Made by a program: the position numbers and the translations under genes. The notes beneath the pieces were generated by a model, which saw only the letters and a list, made by a program, of their open reading frames with translations, had not been told where the DNA came from and did not search any database. Of a DNA stretch of 64,000 nucleotides, positions 60,203 through 64,000 are shown piece after piece (the stretch's first letter is position 1; every line of letters starts with the position of its first letter). The stretch is from UBA2589 sp965223235 (lineage in GTDB: Bacteria > Gemmatimonadota > Gemmatimonadetes > Longimicrobiales > Gaopeijiaceae), in the NCBI GenBank assembly GCA_965223235.1, contig CBDCVV010000017.1, forward strand, positions 1 to 64,000, read 5' to 3'.

Positions 60203-61276
60203 GTGCACGCCAACCCCAGCCTCCGTGAACACGTGCGCGCCACGGTCGAGAATCGACCGGGTGTGTATCGGATGCTGGGACCCGGTGACGAGCTCCTGTA
60301 CGTCGGCAAGTCCGTGCACGTCCGGACCCGCGTCCTTTCCTACTTCCGAGCGGAGCGAGGCGAGAAAGCGTGGGAGCTGATTCGTGAGACGGCCCGCATC
60401 GAGTGGGAGTACATCCCGAACGAGTTCTACTCGCTCGTCCACGAAATGAAGCTCATCCAGCGTTGGCAGCCGCGGTACAACGTCCAACACAAGCGCAAAC
60501 GCATCTACGCGTTCGTGAAGGTCACGCGCGAACATGCCCCGCGAGTCCTTCCGGTGACACGGATCGTCGACGATGGATCGACGTACTACGGACCATTCCC
60601 CCGCGTGAGGTCCGTCGCCCGGGCTGTTCGCGAGTTGGGCCACGTGCTGCGGCTTCGGGACTGTCCGGGACCGACTCCGACCTTCTTCGACGACCAACTC
60701 GAGATGTTCAAGGGCGGCCGGATCCCTCGATGCATTCGAGCAGAGTTGCAGACCTGTTTGGCCCCCTGCTGTGGGCGACCCTCGGCTGCGGAGTATCAGA
60801 ACGCCGTCGATTTGGCTCGGCGCTTCTTAGAGGGCCGCGCCTCGAAGCCCCTGGCAGAGCTGGAGGCGGAGATGGCCGAGGCAGCGTCTCGAACCGACTT
60901 CGAGTATGCGGCGCTCTTGAGAGACCGGATCGAACGACTCAAGACCTTCCGTGATCAGCTCGTCGCCTTTCGCGGAGCCGTGGAAGATCTGTCTTTCGTC
61001 TATCGCGTGCCGGGGTTCGCTGGCGATGACCGGATCTACCTCGTTCGACGCGGACGAATCCGCTGCGAGATGGCGCATCCCAAGAGTCACTCAGCTCGTG
61101 CGACCGTCGCCCGACAGGTCCGTCGAGTGTTCGGCGAGGTCGAACGCGGTCCGGCCGCACTCTCGTCGGACGAAGCCGCCGAGATCCTCTTGGTGGCTCG
61201 ATGGTTCAAGATGAACCCAGACGAGCGCGGTCGGACCCAACAGCCCGATGAGTGGCTCGAGAGCCGGGCGCCGTAG
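60203..61276 (+). CDS. Short UvrC-like nuclease (GIY-YIG and UVR, no RNase H half)
   Basis: The product is about 357 aa. GIY-YIG (GVYRMLGPGDELLYVGKS, then VLSYF), the Cys-rich region (CIRAELQTCLAPCCGRPSAA) and a UVR helix (EYAALLRDRIERLKTFRDQL) are present, as in the N-terminal half of UvrC. The C-terminal RNase H endonuclease and HhH domains of full UvrC (about 600 aa) are missing. GTG 60203 is the likely start. It probably makes only the 3' incision, like the E. coli Cho protein, or is a UvrC paralogue. Confidence 0.82.
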   Translation: MHANPSLREHVRATVENRPGVYRMLGPGDELLYVGKSVHVRTRVLSYFRAERGEKAWELIRETARIEWEYIPNEFYSLVHEMKLIQRWQPRYNVQHKRKRIYAFVKVTREHAPRVLPVTRIVDDGSTYYGPFPRVRSVARAVRELGHVLRLRDCPGPTPTFFDDQLEMFKGGRIPRCIRAELQTCLAPCCGRPSAAEYQNAVDLARRFLEGRASKPLAELEAEMAEAASRTDFEYAALLRDRIERLKTFRDQLVAFRGAVEDLSFVYRVPGFAGDDRIYLVRRGRIRCEMAHPKSHSARATVARQVRRVFGEVERGPAALSSDEAAEILLVARWFKMNPDERGRTQQPDEWLESRAP

Positions 61277-61282
61277 CTTCCG

Positions 61283-61849
61283 CTACCGCAATCGGTACCC
61301 GACCTGGAAGACGAGCCCGACCACGGTATTCCCGAAACTTGCCGGGTTCGTGAAGACCAGATCCTCGTTCAGCGGAGCCGCATCCAACCACGCCGTGTCC
61401 ACGGAAGCTGCGATGGACCAACGCTCTTCCACGTACCAGCCGACACCGAAAGCCAAGCCGACGAAGGCGTTCCACTCTTCCGTCCGAGCGTAGCGATGCC
61501 CCCCTCCGAGAATGTCCACGTATGGCCACCAATTGTCCGAAGACTCGGCCCGTAGCCGCACACCTACCCCGGTACTGAATCCGTCGAGTTGGCATCCATC
61601 GTTCTCGACGGGATTCGCACACCCGATGTCAGCCTCGACCTGACGAGCGACGGCGAGCACCGAGACGCCCCGCCACACGCGGACATCGAGAGTCGCCGTG
61701 GGTGCGAGGACTGCGGGTACCATCATGGCTCCACCATGTACGTAGATCGTGCCCGGCTCTTGTCCTTCGAGTGATCCAGCGAGGGTCGCAATGAAAAGGG
61801 CGACCAGCCGGACTGGGCCCACTGTTACAGGGCTACGGAGTCTCCTCAC
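61283..61849 (-). CDS. Small outer-membrane beta-barrel-like protein
   Basis: The 188-aa product has an N-terminal signal (RLVALFIATLAGSLEGQ) and alternating beta strands with a terminal aromatic (VVGLVFQVGYRLR), typical of an eight-strand outer-membrane barrel. No further function is suggested. It overlaps the penicillin acylase stop by 4 bp. Confidence 0.7.
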   Translation of the reverse strand: MRRLRSPVTVGPVRLVALFIATLAGSLEGQEPGTIYVHGGAMMVPAVLAPTATLDVRVWRGVSVLAVARQVEADIGCANPVENDGCQLDGFSTGVGVRLRAESSDNWWPYVDILGGGHRYARTEEWNAFVGLAFGVGWYVEERWSIAASVDTAWLDAAPLNEDLVFTNPASFGNTVVGLVFQVGYRLR

Positions 61850-64000
61850 CGGGGTCGCAAGTTCAGCCGTTGCGCAGTCGCTGCCTCGATCTTCTCGCGA
61901 GAGTAGAACACCGGGTGAAAATCGTCGTTCGCCCAGTACTCGAAGAGGTTTCGGTAGAATGGGGACCGGACGTCACCACTCTGCCCCGGGGTGTTCATTC
62001 CGACCGCTCGGTCCCAGTCCTCGGTGTCGACAACGATCCGGAACGAAGCCCCTGACGTCTGGTTGTCACCGTTGCCCGTCTGATTCACAGTCGAGCCGTA
62101 TCCACCCCTCGGTAGCGGGCCGGCTTCGAAACGATCACGCGTCGCCTCGTCGACGGCATTGCCCAAGGGGTGCCGAAGCCGCGCGTGATGGTAGTCGACC
62201 TGCCCGTACTGCCAGTCGGAAAGGTCAGGACCGAGCTTGTCCTCGAGATTACCGACGGCCGACTCGAGTGCCGCGAGCAGGATGGCATTTCGGGCGGCCA
62301 GTGGATCGACACCGAGCCCACCTGGCGGCACCACGATCGTCTCGATCACCTTCCGAAGGGACAGGTTCATATCGACGCCGTCCGGGACGAGAGCGTCCCG
62401 AACTCGTCGCCTCAACTCAGCCTCGAACGCTACGTAGATCCCGGCCTCGATCGAGTTCTTGTCGAGCACCCAATCCCACTCCAGAAGCATTTGGCGAGCC
62501 TCCTCCGCTCGGCCCGTCGACGTAACCGCGTCGAGCATCGGGACGAGCTGGCGCGCTGGGAGCGACAGCTCGTCTGTTTGGAGGCGCATCATGTCCGCCA
62601 TCGAGAACCGGGTTCCGTTACCGAGCACCTCGACGATGCGAAGCCACCGGTAAGGGTCAGACCATGAGAAACCCACGGCATCCATGTACTCATAGTCCCG
62701 AGGGATCAGGTCGTTGTTCGCGGTTGCGAAGTACCCCTCGGGCGGATTCACCACGTGAGGCTTGGCGATGATCGGCAAGTAACCATCCCACTCGTACCGG
62801 CCATCGCCCGGGACCGGGACCAGCCCACTCCAATTCCTCCGGACGGGCGCGATTCCGACAGACTGCCAACCGATGGTCCCATCGCGTCCGGCCCAGACCA
62901 TGTTCTCGCCCGGGATGTTCGAGTAGTTGCACGCCTCTCGGAACTCTTCCCAAGTGGTAGCCTGATCCATACGCAGCGATGCGAGGTATGGCGCTCCGCC
63001 GACCTCCATCCATGCGGCGCGCACCGCGTAGGCCAGATTCCGATCCTCGTCCACGAAAACCACGGGCCCGTGCCGTGTGTACTTGAGCTCGACCTGCTCC
63101 GCGGAGCGGCCGCGCACCGGGATCTCTTCGGAGATCACGGTCATCGCTTCCCACTCACCTCGATACCGGTACTCGTTGGGGTTGGATGGGTTTGTCTCGT
63201 AGACGTAGAGGTCCTCACCGTCCGTCGAGAAAACTGTGAGGCCCCACGCACCGTACTCATTGTGCCCGATAGACACTCCGGGGAGGCTGGGCTCCCCGCC
63301 CCCGATCACGTTCCACCCGGGTCCGACCAGGTGCACCCAATAGCGGAGGGACGGCGACCCCTGAGCTCGGTGGGGATCGTTGGCCATCATCGGATATCCG
63401 CTCTCGGATCGTGAGCCGTCGACGACCCAGTTGTTCGAACCGATGTCTTGTTCGACATCGTAGGCAACAACCGCGGAGGCGTCGCGCGCTGCTACCTCCA
63501 ACATCGCAAATGCTTCGTCGTCCGCGCGACGGCTCGCGTCGACAATGTCTTCCGGCTGGAAGCGGACCGGCCTCCGGAACGCATTGTATACGCCGAGAAT
63601 ATCCTCGCTCAGCGCCGAACCATCCACAGCGGGGTCCAGATTGAGGTCCGGGACGCCGGGGCCGAAGGACGAAAGCTCTTGGACCATCTCCGCGCCAAGC
63701 ATCGCCACGCGCCGACCCGTCGCCAATTCGGCGCCGATATTGCCGAGCAGCCCCTGGTGTCGGGAGATCACGACGTCAGGCGTCCAATACCCGGGGGTGA
63801 TCCCGAGCAGTTCGAATTCCGGCGTGAGCAGATCGGGGTCCGCTTCGGTCTGTGCTATGTACGCGTTGATACCATCCGTGTACGCCCGGATGATGAGTGA
63901 GCCACGGTCGTGGTAGTGGTTGAGCTCTTGCTCGAGGTCCCGGCGGAATTTGAAGAGGCGCGTGCCGATGTCCCGTTCTAGCTCCCGTTCGCCCAGAATT
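61846..64000 (-). CDS. Penicillin acylase-family hydrolase (5' end beyond window)
   Basis: At least 718 aa are visible. The beta-subunit N-terminal nucleophile Ser occurs in QDIGSNNWVVDGSRS, and later motifs MMANDPHRAQGSPSLRYW, GVSIGHNEYGAWGLTVFSTD and NMVWAGRDGTIGWQSVG match penicillin acylase/aculeacin acylase family enzymes. The frame stays open to 64000, where the alpha-subunit region continues (INAYIAQTEADPDLLTPEFE). It cleaves amide bonds of acylated compounds, possibly homoserine lactones. It would be processed after Gly in GSNN. Confidence 0.93.
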   Translation of the reverse strand, partial: ILGERELERDIGTRLFKFRRDLEQELNHYHDRGSLIIRAYTDGINAYIAQTEADPDLLTPEFELLGITPGYWTPDVVISRHQGLLGNIGAELATGRRVAMLGAEMVQELSSFGPGVPDLNLDPAVDGSALSEDILGVYNAFRRPVRFQPEDIVDASRRADDEAFAMLEVAARDASAVVAYDVEQDIGSNNWVVDGSRSESGYPMMANDPHRAQGSPSLRYWVHLVGPGWNVIGGGEPSLPGVSIGHNEYGAWGLTVFSTDGEDLYVYETNPSNPNEYRYRGEWEAMTVISEEIPVRGRSAEQVELKYTRHGPVVFVDEDRNLAYAVRAAWMEVGGAPYLASLRMDQATTWEEFREACNYSNIPGENMVWAGRDGTIGWQSVGIAPVRRNWSGLVPVPGDGRYEWDGYLPIIAKPHVVNPPEGYFATANNDLIPRDYEYMDAVGFSWSDPYRWLRIVEVLGNGTRFSMADMMRLQTDELSLPARQLVPMLDAVTSTGRAEEARQMLLEWDWVLDKNSIEAGIYVAFEAELRRRVRDALVPDGVDMNLSLRKVIETIVVPPGGLGVDPLAARNAILLAALESAVGNLEDKLGPDLSDWQYGQVDYHHARLRHPLGNAVDEATRDRFEAGPLPRGGYGSTVNQTGNGDNQTSGASFRIVVDTEDWDRAVGMNTPGQSGDVRSPFYRNLFEYWANDDFHPVFYSREKIEAATAQRLNLRPR

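Noticed and set aside
1..64000. tRNA and rRNA genes
   Set aside because: I saw no cloverleaf with TTCGANNC-type loop or rRNA core sequence in the intergenic gaps; short tRNAs could still be missed by eye.

Overview
The window is a high-GC bacterial chromosome segment. It most resembles a Gemmatimonadota (or closely allied) genome. The clues are a PadR regulator coupled to an ADOP-type FtsX permease, a large secreted BNR/VPS10-like repeat protein, a DUF2723 membrane protein, an SucA-type 2-oxoglutarate dehydrogenase E1, a short sigma-70 factor and a penicillin-acylase-family enzyme. The assignment is an inference from gene content; there is no rRNA in the window.

Region A (1 to about 11 kb) is accessory DNA. 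Seven related sites (218-357, 1031-1166, 2113-2244, 3235-3411, 4410-4546, 9458-9593, 10779-10964) each begin with a TAACG-like box, end with a CGTTA-like box and hold nested inverted repeats. They behave as integron attC sites and divide the DNA into gene cassettes. No integrase gene is visible. Cassette contents are: the end of a DUF2442 protein; a small membrane protein; a frameshifted HNH-like gene; a divergent HxlR regulator and membrane protein; a secreted carboxypeptidase-regulatory-like protein; a large PHP-SMC ATPase gene (TrlF-like, a possible defence gene); and a GGCT-like protein with an HTH protein. The PHP-SMC gene is broken by a 279-bp direct duplication around an IS3 fragment and is followed by an intact IS481-family element. 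Just past the last site lie a Fic-domain remnant, a small membrane protein and a GNAT acetyltransferase.

Region B (12.3-64 kb) is mostly housekeeping. It holds infA; a PadR/ADOP operon with a palindromic operator; an OsmC-family gene with an in-frame TGA at the conserved catalytic Cys and a canonical-looking bacterial SECIS hairpin (a probable selenoprotein); PgeF plus a small Cys protein; 2-oxoglutarate dehydrogenase E1; an exonuclease, BNR-protein and cupredoxin-lipoprotein run; a patatin; an acyl-CoA dehydrogenase; heme A synthase plus DUF420; a DMT exporter; a histidine kinase; a peroxiredoxin; a PDH-type E1 alpha; an ECF sigma factor; a PspA-like protein; an M20 peptidase; a TetR/SRPBCC pair with a palindromic operator; TrpE; HyuA; a DUF2723 protein; and an ornithine cyclodeaminase, FAD-oxidase and RidA group.

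The right end carries an overlapping operon (flavin reductase, spermidine-synthase-like membrane protein, SbcD/SbcC-like hybrid), RsgA with a C-terminal frameshift, a sigma-70 factor, a PP2C phosphatase, an HD phosphohydrolase, a short UvrC-like nuclease, a small beta-barrel protein and a penicillin acylase that runs off the end. Many adjacent genes overlap by GTGA or ATGA, which was used to set several starts. The two most notable observations are the OsmC selenoprotein and the cassette array with its disrupted PHP-SMC ATPase cassette.
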